A DNA stretch of 64,000 bases. It comes from Eutreptiella sp. 'Long Island Sound 2002'. Taxonomy: Eukaryota; Euglenozoa; Euglenophyceae; Eutreptiales; Eutreptiaceae. The stretch is from NCBI GenBank assembly GCA_964036045.1, contig OZ038379.1, positions 112,972,611 through 113,036,610 on the forward strand. Direction: 5' to 3'. Positions 33,597-44,600 of the stretch are shown in pieces (the stretch's first letter is position 1; each line of letters starts with the position of its first letter). Below the pieces are notes generated by a model. The model did not search any database and was not told the DNA's origin. It was given only the letters and a program-made list of their open reading frames with translations. A program made the position numbers and the translations under genes.

Positions 33597-36500
33597 CCCC
33601 TACCACGCCCCCACCTGAGGAACTGCAGGGCCCTGATGAACCAGGTGTCCAATCTGTAAATACACAGTCTGCAGAGGCGCACTCCCTTGACGAGTCTGGG
33701 AGGGGAGTAGCGCCTGGGGAACGACAGCAATGTAGGCAAATGAAACGACGCTTGTCCCGTCAGTCAGGTAAGGGACACGGCAAAACTGCTGGTGTGTGCT
33801 CCCCCTCTTGCAGTGACATCGACTGCAGTGGAGAGCAAGCGATTACATCCGAAGCGCCGTCTGAATCTGAAAACCAAGGTGTGCAACAGTCCATACAGGG
33901 TCCTGTGGGTACAGCAGAGCCCGAAGTAATCGCTGGTCTACAACAGTGTCAGGAGGCTGCAGCCTCATGTGCTGATTTGAGACACCTGCCCCGCAGGATG
34001 CGGCGCAGATTGCTTACCAGGACAGAGCGTGATCGCCTGGCCCAGTTTAATACTGATGCTGTGTCCAGTTCTGATGAAGGCCCTGAGACAGGTTCGCCAG
34101 GGCGTACAAAAAAATGCCGAAAGGTCAGGTCAGTGATTGTGCAGGATAAGCCACCAGGGCAGTTGCGAACCGGCATCCATGGACGGTCTATTCGCTCTGT
34201 GATTGAGGCTGACATGACCGATCCCAATTGTTCAGGTTACAGGGAGGCTTTGGAAAAGGAGTTTGAGGACGTCCTGAAATTCAAGTCCCTTACTCCTGAG
34301 GATATCGAAAATAAGATACGTGGTCCTTATACGGAGGCCACTATAACACTGAAACAGGGTGCTGAGCCCAAATCAGTGCAGCCATTCCGGTGCCTGGGGG
34401 TACGAGCAGCTGCCTTTAAGGCACTGCTTGATAAATTTTCTGATCGGGGGATGATCAAAGCAGCGGAAGGTAATCCTCTGTGGATTGCCAGAGCCTTTGT
34501 GGTTCCTAAGCCGGGGGGAAAATGGAGGCTCGTGATAGATTACAGGCACCTGAATGACAACATAGAAAATATTACATATCCGATCCCAATAATAGAGGAT
34601 CGCATAGTGGAGGAGGGGAAGAATGCCCTGTGGAGCATTTTCGATTTAGAAGATGGGTTCCACCAGATGCCACTGTCGCCAGACAGTAGGCATCTGACAA
34701 GTTTTACGACGCCCTGGGGGGTGTTTGAATGGCAGGTTTTGCCAATGGGCTTAAAAACTTCCCCCTCTGAATATCAGAGAATGGTTTCCTATTGTTTGGA
34801 TTCCATTAAACTGAAGCCCTACATCGATGATGTTTTAAAGGGCACACCCCCAAATATTGATACAGGACAAGTGGATGATACAGTATATAAACAACATGAT
34901 ATACAGTTACGGGAGGTCTTCACACTGTTTAGAAAATACAAACTGACAGTGAAGAAGACCAAGATGCACCTTTTTGTCCGAAAGGTCAAATTCTGCGGGC
35001 ATATTTTGTGTAATGGACAGAGAATGTCCAGCCCTGAAAAACGGGCAGCCATTGAGAAATGGCGATGGGAGGACATACGGACTCCCAAACACTTGAAAAG
35101 TTTTTTGGGTTTAACCCAATGGTACGCAATTTATATGCGTAATTACGCAAAATATGCCGGGATTTTGTCTGAGGCCCTGCGGAAATTACCAGAACCGACC
35201 GCAAAGGATAAGGGACGCTCCTCACAGCGACATAAGATTGTTTGGACAAGGGAGATGAAGCGTGCTTTCTCCCAAATCAAACGTGGCATGAGTGAGGATG
35301 TGATCCTAGATATTGCGGATGTCAACAAAAAATTTATTATAAGGGTTGATGCGAGTGACTATGCGGTAGGAGCAGTTTTGGAGCAGTATGACTCCAAAAA
35401 TCAGCTCAGGCCCGTAGCATTCTATTCCAGAAAGTTGGCAGGGGATCAAGGTGATGGTACCGCGCGGGGACAAAGGGGTTGGAGTACGCGAGAAAAGGAG
35501 ATGTATGGCATCATCTCCACCTTGCATAAGCATCAGTCATGGATAGGGATGGGAACTGAGGTAGAAATTCTGACTGACCATCGTACGCTGGAGAAGTGGT
35601 ACCACGACGATTTGTTGACGGTCAGTGGTCCACTTGGCCGTCGCGGTCGTTGGCATGAGTTTCTATCGAGATATCCCCTAGTGGAGGTGAGGTACACTCC
35701 GGGTGCGGGGCACATTGTTCCTGACGTGCTCTCCCGTTGGGCGTACCCTGCCAACACTGCGGCCCCTGATAGTAGCCTACATGGGTCAGAAAATGATGCG
35801 GCTGCATGGGAAAGGACTGAGGTGGAGGTCAGGGAGCAAGAAAATCAGGCCTTGCGTGAGCATCCACTTTTCGCTGATTGTATGCAAGAGTTGGAGCGGG
35901 GCTCCAAATCACTGCACCTCCTCTCACAGAATGACGGACGTCAGAAGTGGGTTATCACAAATCGAAGGGAACGTCTTTTGGAGGACAGTGCGAGGTTATT
36001 GCGTCAGGTACGCAGTGAACAGGTGGTGCCTCAGGTTCAGGATCAGGACGTCTCGACAGAGCTCAGGGAAGCTACAATGAGACATCAGATGGATACCCGC
36101 TTGCGGTCGTTGTTCAGTGACAGTCAATCACCCCTGCAGAGCTCCAGTGGGGATTCTGTGAATCACGAGAAGCGCGTTGAGCGCATCATCCATAATTTAT
36201 GTTGTGCTGAGAGTGGGCTGGACCCGTTTCAGCTTGCAGTGCTGACTCAGGAGCCACTCACTAAATGTTTGTTTGGCAAGTGGGACAACGAATACCAGAG
36301 TGACCGCAGTTTTTCCACCATTTTTGACAAATTGTCACAGGGTCAGGCCGTTGAAGGTTTTTCGCTTTTTCAGGGGAAGCTGCGACACCATGGCAAAATC
36401 GTGGTTCCGTTTTCATTAACAGATAAGGTTCTGACTGCCATGCATCAGTATGTCCATCCAGGTAGGGACAAACTGATAGAGTTGGTCCGCAGAAAATTTT

Positions 36501-37726
36501 ATTTCGCCTTCCGGCCGAGTGTTTTGAAGAAAAAGGTCACTGAATTGGTTAAATGATGTCCTGTTTGTCAAACGTGTAAAACAGGCCCAGCACGCTTTGA
36601 TGAATGTCGTTTTTTCCCTGTCCCCCAGTATCCCTTTGCATCGCTTGCCATTGATTTTGTATCACTGCCGGAAGTTACTTCGGCCGGACAGGTGTATGAC
36701 CAGTGTATGGTAATTGTAGACGGGCTGACAGGATATTTGACTGCGGTGCCATGCAGGGCCCAGGGCCTGGATGCCAAAGCAGCGGCAGATTTGTTTTTGC
36801 AACGCTGCTTGTTCTTCACTGGCGTGCCGAAAGAAATCATGAGTGACAATGACAATGTCATTACCAGTGATTTCTTTCACAGTTTGTGTGAGAAAATGGG
36901 GATTGAGACCCACAGGGGTGTTATATATAGGCCTTCGAGTAATGGGAGGGCCGAAAATGCAGTCAAGGCGGTAGTAAATTCGCTCCGCCTGTATTTGGAG
37001 CAGCGAAAGGCGCTGTGGGTGAATGCGCTACCGCTGGCAGTGTGGGCAGTGAATGACCTGCCTGGCATTCACAGTCCCTACAGCCCTGACAGACTGGTGT
37101 TTGGGCGTGACCCCATCGGTTTTGGGGACTGTCCACCGGTCCAGGATGACTGTGCGGAAGACGCCCTGACATTTTTCTCCCGTTTGGAGAAGGAACGAAG
37201 GGAGGTGCAGAAAAAATTGAAAAAGATTCATGCCGCACAGCGGAATAAGTTTCTTCAGAAATTCCCGACCCTGAACTTGCTTCCAGGGGACAAGGTGTGG
37301 GTGAAGAACCTCCCAGGCCAATCTAAGTTAGATAGGCTGTGGCAGGGTCCCTGTGAGGTGGAGAGGGTCATTTCTGCTTCGAGAGTGGTGGTGAATACCC
37401 CTCAAGGGGATCAGACATTGTCTACCAGTAGATTGAAGCATTACATGCATCCGTATGGTGCACCAGATTCTGCACATCCTTTCAATTACTTTTCCAAGGA
37501 GGACGTCGCCCCCCCTGTGGTACAGCACTGGGTGCCAGAGAAATTTTTGGCTACCAGGGTTTACCCCAATGGTGTTCGTAAGTGGAAAGTGAAGTGGCGG
37601 GGTCATACACGTCCCACATGGGAGCCTGCCAGTAGCTTCATGAATGAACTCAACAAAGACTGGCATGCCTTCAATCAAAAGAAGGGGCTCCATCTCACAG
37701 TTGATGATGTAGTTAGTATGTCTTGA
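33593..37726 (+). pseudogene. pol: E3 pol: RT, RNase H, integrase, chromodomain
   Basis: It begins at an ATG overlapping the preceding stop (ATGA), that is in the -1 frame, with a ~180-residue Ser/Arg-rich lead. RT is full: RLVIDYRHLN, FDLEDGFHQM, PMGLKTSPSEYQRM and YIDD (about 34,820). RNase H has IRVDASDYAVGAVL, STREKEMYG, LTDHRTL and the end motif VLSRWAYPA. Integrase has a zinc finger (HQYVHPGRD...CPVCQTC) and acidic residues in AIDFV, MSDND and NGRAEN. The C-terminal chromodomain is KWKVKWRGHTRPTWEPASS (about 37,580-37,640). The only break is TGA at 36,554-36,556, one residue before the CPVC of the zinc finger (likely CGA to TGA). Stop at 37,724-37,726. Confidence 0.88.
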
Positions 37727-38420
37727 ATGTATGATGCATCCCCCTCACCCTGTTTATTTGTACTCCTCTCTTTCAGGTGCAATGAATTCGATTCAATGCA
37801 GACAGCTCAGTGATCGATGTCAGTTTTAGGGTATGCCACCATTTTTCGGGTTCCACGCCACATCACTCTGGACTGCTTCTCAGGAGTCCAATCAGCATCA
37901 ATAAAGACAAATGAAGGATCCAGAGAACAAATCTCAGAAGTAATCTAACTCATATATGACTTCAGTGAATGGGCTTTGTATATTAGCATTCATGTCTGTT
38001 TGTTTGAAGACATTGCGTTGTGATGCACAGAGATTTGCATTTGTATGTTCGAGCCCTTGCCTGGAGCCCACTGAATGTTGTACAATGAACTTCTGAGGGA
38101 CAATGGATCCCCAATGTCAACGAAAAAAAAAAAAAAAAAAAAAACCAGTGGAACCGGTGGTATACGCGTAGTACTGACTTCCCCCCTCTGTGCACAGGCA
38201 GGCAGTCAGAGTTACAGGACAGTGCTGTGAGTCAATGCCAGGGCAATGAGATGACAGGTTTGTAGTTCTTGGAACTCAGTGCCCCTATCCTGGGTACAGA
38301 TGGGCAGACGGCTGTGGCAGCACCCTCAGGCAGCTCCCAGGTCATAGAACCACAGGCCTGCTGGGGCTGGTATCCAGTTTTTCAGCCCCAAAAAGGGATT
38401 TTTTGGGCTTGGGAGGGGAG
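37727..38420 (+). other. E3 3' untranslated region and polypurine tract
   Basis: No gene is seen. It contains an A-run of about 20 at 38,124-38,143. It ends in the purine-rich GGCTTGGGAGGGGAG (to 38,420) directly before the 3' LTR, the expected polypurine tract. Confidence 0.7.
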
Positions 38421-38674
38421 TGTAGCCGCCAGCATGCAGCGACGGAAGTCGCCTGAGCATTTCGTGTTATTTAGCGATAATCATGAGATTTAGCGCTGTG
38501 CAGTGCAGTTTCGATTGTGGAAGTTTCATTCCAAAATACAACGATTTTCTGTCACTGCATAGGTTCCTGTTATGTTCGAAATGGCTTTGGTGCTCGTCCA
38601 CTGATCTGTTTGGCTTTGGGTAAGCATTGGAGTAATTCTAGGACAAGACATCAAGGAGGACTTGGACTAGTACA
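38421..38674 (+). repeat. E3 3' LTR
   Basis: 254 bp, apparently identical to 28,096-28,349. It is followed directly by GATCCCTTGTTC of the satellite. Confidence 0.92.
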
Positions 38675-38736
38675 GATCCCTTGTTCAGGGAGAGTCCAGG
38701 GTGGTGGGTCAGGCTGCAGAGTGTAGGCCACAGACA
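38675..38736. repeat. Remnant of the 181-bp satellite right of E3
   Basis: 62 bp continue the satellite unit from GATCCCTTG to CCACAGACAC. The next 71 bp (38,737-38,807) match neither the satellite nor E2. Confidence 0.85.
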
Positions 38737-38807
38737 CCCCATGCCAGTCATAGATTAGCAGAAAGTGCCGACCGTGTGCCGGCATGCGCCAACCATGCAC
38801 CTACTAT

Positions 38808-41570
38808 CTTGTGCAGCGGCCCCGACAGTTCTGCATACATCCGGACATAGCCCGAATATTAATTGCAGAACCCCATGCAGGACCGGAGTTCGCTGATGGT
38901 CTGGGGCTTTTCCCAGTGGTGCAGGGACGCCAACTTCCCAGGCATGGGACCGCGTTGCCCGTGACCAACCACGTGACCCGAGAACTCCACTTCCTTCACG
39001 AAGAGTGAGGCTTTGGTGGGTTTGCACACCATGTTGTGCTTGTCCAGCTCACTGAGCACTCGGCGCAGATCCTTCTCATGCGCTTCCATGAGCTCGTCCT
39101 CCGTCATGTTCTCCGTGCCGGACCCGATGATGATGTCATCCACAAAGGGGTCGGCACAGTCCCGGACAGGACCGAGTAGGTCCTCCATCATGCGCTGGAA
39201 AGCGGCGTTGCCATTCTTGGCGCCCATAGGCACCACTTTCCACTGCATGGGCCCCAGCGGCGTCAACATCGCTGTGCAGGGCCCGGAGTCCGGGTGTAGC
39301 GGCATCTGGTGATAGCCGTGTTTCAGGTGCAACACCGTGAAAATCCGCTTTTTCTGTTGTTTTTGGAGGATGGAGTCGATCAGGGGTAGCGAGTACGAGT
39401 TGTGCTCGGTCTGCTCGTTCAAACCTCTGTAATCAACCACCAACCTCCACTCGCCCTTCTCCTTCTTGGGCACGATGAAGGCTGGGCTGGCCCACTCACT
39501 GTCGGAGGGTTCGATCCATCCCCGCTCATTGAACTCGGCCAACAGCTTCTTCATGGCCTCGGCCCGATCGCCCTGAAGTTGGTACTCCCGATGACGATAG
39601 ATCTTGGGGTTCGGCTTCAGCTTGATCCTCGCTGTGCCAAACGTCCCATGATCTGGAGGGTTCTTGTTGGCGACGCCACTGAATAGCCGCGGATAGGCAT
39701 GGATCAGCCTCTCCTTCAGCTCGGCGACCTTCGGGTTCTCCTGCGCCTCTTCAGCCGCTTGCTTCGGTATCGATACAACCGACCGCACTGCGGTATAGGC
39801 CTCTTCCGGGGCCGAATCCGACTTCTCCTCTTCCGATATGCCGTCTTCATCGTCGTGGGGTGCACTTCCAACCGATAATCTTCGGAAATTTGCGGCGTCG
39901 GGCTGGTTCTTGTCGCTATCGGCCCCCATTCTTGGAAAGTCCCATGTCGGTGGGTCCGACCCAACCGGACCATCGTATTGGTCCGCGATGTGATCCATGA
40001 CCCTCGCCACGAACTCATCCTTCTCGTACTTGCCGGTGACCAACATCTTGTCATCCCACCAATGCGGAGATGTGACCATGGCCCGCCTCTTCTTGGCTGC
40101 CACACGGTCGTGCATCCCCATCCGCATGTAGTTGACGACGTCGTCGATCTCGGCGTGGGACAGGACGTCAATGCCATCAATTGGCTGATCCGTCCCCTCC
40201 TTGGTCTCAAACATGACCTTCATGGGCACCGCCTCCACCCTGCGGATGAATGCCTCATCACCCGTGGGCTGGGCTTGTGCCCCATCCACCAGGAAAGCCT
40301 TGGTGCCCCACGCGTGACCCGGGGAGGGCATTGATACACCCTTGGTGTCGATGAACAGCTCCTCCTCTGGCCCGAATGACATCTCGTTCAGGGTGATGGA
40401 GTCCAGCGTCGACTTGAGACCTTCCAGCGGACATGGGGTGGATCCTATGCCGGTTATGACCAGGATCCCCTTTGCCCTATCCGGGACGATCTTCTCCACC
40501 GTACGTCTGGTGTTATCCAGGGAGCCATGCCAATACATGGGCCCCCACTCCTTCAAACCCCAATGCCTATGCCAGGCTCAGTCTCCTCGATGCCAATGCC
40601 TCCTACACTTCCTCAAAAGCGGGGCATCCCGGGAAGCAAAGACGTCCGTCTCGGGCGCTTCGGCTCCCAGCGTCTGGATCATCCTGTCGTACACCTGCGG
40701 CGCCATTCCATACTCCGTGAGCTGAACTCCGCGGTCTCCTCTGGACTTGGCACCCGCAGCTTGCACCACTTGGACGATCCGATCCTCTTCCTCAGCATTC
40801 CATTGGGATGATCCGCATGCATAGTCCGTGGACAGCCATGTGAGGCATTCATCATCCTCCCGGACCAGCGTTGCACGATGGGGAAGGGCTCCAATGGCGT
40901 TTGCCACCATGAAGTCATACCCCATGATCATATCCCAATCTGTAATGTCGGCCACATAGAAGTTCCCGGATAGAGTGCTTCTCCTCGCCAGATCAGGTCG
41001 GTTCAAGCGCTCATGTTCCCAGAATTCCATACTGATAGTGGCCTCATGGGTGCCACCACCCATAATCTCTCCGTTAGCGACCTTCAGGCGGACCGGTCTG
41101 CGGCTGGGCTGCAGGAGTTCCTCCTTGAACAACCCTCTCCGGACCAGGCTCACCTGGGCACCCGTATCCACCAACACATCCACCATCTTCTCCTCTCGTC
41201 CGCACCGTACTCGCACTGTCAAGTGCAACTGCCGCTCGTCACCACGAGGGGTATGGACGACTCTCACGGCATGCAACTCTAGCACGTCCGGGTGCATCAG
41301 GACTTCAAGGGTATGGTCACGGATGGTGTAGATCTTGGGCTGGTCCTGCCCATCCACGGGGCTCTCCGTGGTCGCTCCTTCCTTCTTGCCATGTCCCGTA
41401 CCCACATGTACTTCCCTTGGCAGGGCGCTCCAGGGGTTGGGAGTGGCGAAGCTCAGTGGTTTTGGCTCTTCCGGAGCCTTCTTCAGCACCCGATGTGCCT
41501 CGGATTCCTCAGGGATTCCAATGATTTTCGGAGGAGAGACCTCTGAGGTCCCACTCCCGTGGGGGCTCCT
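38808..41570 (-). pseudogene. pol: E2 pol, first part: protease, extra domain, RT
   Basis: It continues in the gag frame after TAG (41,571-41,573). Protease: VLVDTGAQVSLV (about 41,150) and MIMGYDFM. A domain at 40,389-40,676 follows (DVFASRDAP ... YWHGSLDNTRRTVEKIV ... AKGILV), interrupted by TGA at 40,578-40,580. RT has RLVVDYRGLNEQ, TVLHLKHGYHQM (the usual Asp is His/Leu here, probably decayed), PMGAKNGNAAFQRMM and FVDD (about 39,136-39,148). A TAA at 38,859-38,861 breaks ...MGFCN*YSGYVRMYAELSG. Coding then stops at SGPLHK where the 21-kb insert begins. No frameshift occurs in this part. Confidence 0.87.
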
Positions 41571-44500
41571 CTAGACTTGACTTCCCGCAGCCCCTTCCGG
41601 CTGCGATCCGCCAGGACTTTGTCCACCACGTTGCTGGGCTTTGAGTTCCTCCAACGTCCTCAACATGTCCTCAGCAACCTCCTCGATCGACCTCACTCGT
41701 CGGTCTTGGCCAGGTCCACCACCATAGCCTCTTCCTCCGCCTTTCCCTTGGCCTTTGCCTTGGCCTTTTCCCCCGTCTCCGCCCTTCGCCTTTCAATCGT
41801 CAATCCGCTGCTCCTTGGGCTTCTTCTCGGGGTGGACGGCGAAGTAGGCCTTCTTGTCCGCCTCATACACCTTGCACTGATGATGGTCGTGTGCATGGTT
41901 GTTTCCCTTGCCATAACAGACCCAGCACCCGTCGTGCTGAGACCTGTACTCCCGGAACGAGAGCGATGGGTTCCCGATCCTCCTTTGCCCATTGCCCTTC
42001 TTGGGTTCCACCCGGTTCCATCTGGACCGATCCTGCCCATGGTTCCTCACGTTGCGCGCCACAAACGCGAAGAAACGGGCCTCCTCGTGATCCTCCCGGG
42101 ACCAGGTCCAGTGGTCTTGGCCACTTCCACTACCATCCTCCGCAGTTGGCCTTGTCCTCCTGGATCTCCCGATGATGGCGGTCTTCTCGGTGTCCTCGTT
42201 GTCCATGACCATGTCGATCCTGCACGTGGGCCCCGTTCTTCGCATTGAGCTTCAACTCCACCGTGATGCACTTCAGGATCTCGTCCAGGCTCATGCGGGC
42301 GAAGATGACCTGCATCCTCAGCGGCTCCCCGCGCCTCCACTCCACGTTGTTGAGGCGCAGCAACCTTTGCCCCATGGAGTCTCCAAATACCTCCACGTAC
42401 ACGAGGTTCTTCAGTCCCAACATCCGGTTGGGCTCGCCCAGGTTCCTCCTGAAGAACTCCATGATCCCCGCATGGGTATCCTCCGCCGCCATGATCCTCA
42501 CCGCCACGCGCTTCTTCGCTCTTTTCTTTTCCTCGTCCTCCACTCTCCTCTTCCAGTGGCCGGGGAGGACGTCCTTCAGCAGGTGGCGGATCTCGCTGGA
42601 CTCGTTCCAGTCCTCAACCAGCTTGAGGCTCCGTCGGTACTTGCGCAGATACCGCTTCCACTCCCGGACCCGCAACTCACCACGGTCCAGCTGCAGCGGG
42701 ATGGACCACAAGTCCTCCAGCTTCTGGTTCGGAGCGTCCACCCGCTGCTCATCCTCCAACCACTGGAGGCAGGCCTGCTCCGTACCAATCAGTCCTTCCC
42801 GGATCTGATCCCGCAGCTCCTCCTTCAGGTCCTGCGCCAGCCGGTGTGGGAATGTCCGGCATACCCACTTGCTTCGCGGCGCTCCCCGCATCTCACCGAC
42901 GACCTCCTCGGCAAAGTCCTCCCAATCCAGGATGAAGTCATCCAGGTTGGAGGGGTTGCCATCGTAGTAGGGGATTTTGATTCCCCTGAGGTCGTCAATC
43001 CTGATGGCGTCTCCGACGTCCCCAGCCACCACTCCACCGAGACGGATACCACCTGTGGCCGGGGGGTGTGAGTACACTCCCCGTACATCCCTCTCCTCCA
43101 TGGAGTGCGGTCCAGTTGGGCCTGAACCCATAGGGTTTGGAATGCGGGAAGGACTTGCTCCATCGGCCGTCCATATCCCCGTATTAGGGTCCTTCGCCCA
43201 CAGGTTTCCGCCTGGATGACCTCAACCATGTCCGTCGGCGCTTTCCATGGTTCGCCCCTGCATGGTCTGGCTCTGGATCTCCTCTTCTGCATAAACTGCA
43301 TGGGCAGTCGTAGTCATCGGTAGATCCTGGGCGGCGTGGGACATCTGTACCGTCAGGCTCCTCGGGTCCTTGGTTACGTGCCCTTCCCGCATGGACCCAG
43401 CTGGTGCCGTTTGCCCCCCGAGCATTGCGGATTCGCTGAACATTGGAACAAACGGCAGCGCACCCGGGTCAACACGCGGAGGCGCGTATGGTGCCTCTGC
43501 AGGGCCGCCCATGGGTTTCTCCATGGCGCCCCTGAGGGTCTTAACCCGCTCCATCAGCTCTGCCGCTGCCGGCTTTGCCGGGAGCTCCGGACCCGAGGTG
43601 AGGGGCTGTAGCTCCTCTAGCCTTTTCAGGCGTCCCGACATGTCCTCCACCAGGTGGAGGAGGCTGTCCACCACTCGCTGCTGCTTCTCCAGGGCCGGCT
43701 CCAGATTCTCCCGGTACCGGTCCCGTTCCGCTCGCAGCTCCGCCATGTCTCCCTCCGCGGCCGACTGGTCATCCAGGATCCCGGCGACGTCCTCCTCTAG
43801 GCCGTCCTTCGCATTGTCCAGGCTGTCGAGGAGATGCACGATGGCGTCCATCCCCATCTTCGGGTACTTGCCCATGAGGAAGGACACGTGCTCGCAGTGG
43901 CACGCAGCGTGCTTTCCACCTGATCCGGCGCGTCCCGCGGTTCCCGGCGCCTCGGACTCCTCCGCCATGGGTGTGTCGCCCATGATATCCCGCGTTGGCT
44001 CCGTGTGCCGGGCCACAGGCGCCGTTCAGGCTCTGGCGGGCCTCTCCAACGCCTCGGCGTCATGCTCAAGACTGGGTTCTGGGGCCGTGTTCGCCCTTGT
44101 GGGCGGTCTGGCCATCTCCTCCGACTCCGAAGGTTGCTCATAGGCTGTCCGATAGCCCTCGGAGTGCCCCTCTGAGTCCCACAGCCTGACCGGGCTAGGG
44201 TCCGTATCCATAGCCCCGGCGTCCCCTGCCGCGGGCTTGGGTGACCTGCGCTTCCGGTAGCGCTGGGCCCGTCCTCCAGTGCTGCCTGAATGGCATGTCT
44301 CCTTGGAGTCCTCCGCGGCGGGGCGGAGGTTGCATGCCTTTCGGCAGCGAAGCTCGCACATGGAGACCAGGTCCTCCATGTCAAGTCCGCCTCTTCCCGA
44401 ACGTCGTATATCTCTTCGGGCTTCAACTTCCGGAGTTCGCCATGCTCTTGAGCATCTCGGCTCTTCTATGGCTCCAATCTCCGGCGTGGTCTCCACGGAG

Positions 44501-44600
44501 TCCACAATACGCACCCGGGGCGTACTTGGGCAGGGCTCATAGGGGCCCAAGTCCCCGGGTCGGCGGTAGGTAGGGGCAGCAGGTACACCCCTGCTACCAT
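41571..44600 (-). pseudogene. gag: E2 gag, decayed
   Basis: The frame opens in or just after the LTR; the true start is unclear. The N-terminal region is Pro/Glu/Arg-rich with a Cys/His segment (HAACHCEHVSF) and a coiled-coil stretch. The capsid-like region starts with IKIPYYDGNPSNLDDFIL, typical of chromovirus gag. A zinc-knuckle-like CWVCYGKGNNHAHDHHQC and a Gly/Lys-rich tail follow. Breaks are TGA at 44,026, TGA at 43,222, a 1-nt shift near 42,200 and TGA at 41,793. TAG at 41,571-41,573 separates it from the protease in the same frame. Confidence 0.8.
44582..44599 (-). other. E2 primer-binding site
   Basis: On the minus strand TGGTAGCAGGGGTGTACC begins one base after the LTR. TGGTAGCAGGGG differs by one base from the complement of the 3' end of animal-type initiator methionine tRNA (TGGTAGCAGAGG). 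Confidence 0.7.

Larger units (their letters stand above)
28096..38674 (+). mobile_element. E3: young Ty3 chromovirus with dUTPase
   Basis: Layout: 5' LTR 28,096-28,349, primer site 28,350-28,365, gag 28,473-31,412, protease-dUTPase-extra domain 31,413-33,596, RT-RNase H-integrase-chromodomain 33,593-37,726, 3' untranslated region, polypurine tract 38,405-38,420, 3' LTR 38,421-38,674. The two 254-bp LTRs (TG...CA) look identical. It sits in the 181-bp satellite. The flanks read CACCCCC / GATCCC, where the satellite normally reads CACCCCC-TGGA-GATCCC, so 4 bp are missing and there is no target duplication. Confidence 0.92.
17505..38807. other. 21.3-kb insert within E2 pol
   Basis: E2 pol is continuous up to SGPLHK (38,808) and resumes at (T)LVGKFDG (about 17,504), positions normally only a few residues apart in Ty3 elements. 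Everything between is foreign to E2: a repeat-rich left end, a ULP1 protease gene, diverged repeats, a minisatellite, a 181-bp satellite and E3. The exact ends are uncertain by a few bases. I see no convincing terminal inverted repeat or target duplication beyond a shared TAT. A large DNA transposon is possible, but no transposase is visible. Confidence 0.75.

Noticed and set aside
28452-37726. Reassignment of TGA to a sense codon in this genome
   Set aside because: TGA excess in the elements is better explained by CGA/TGG transitions; the glycosyltransferase exon and several frames end normally at TGA.
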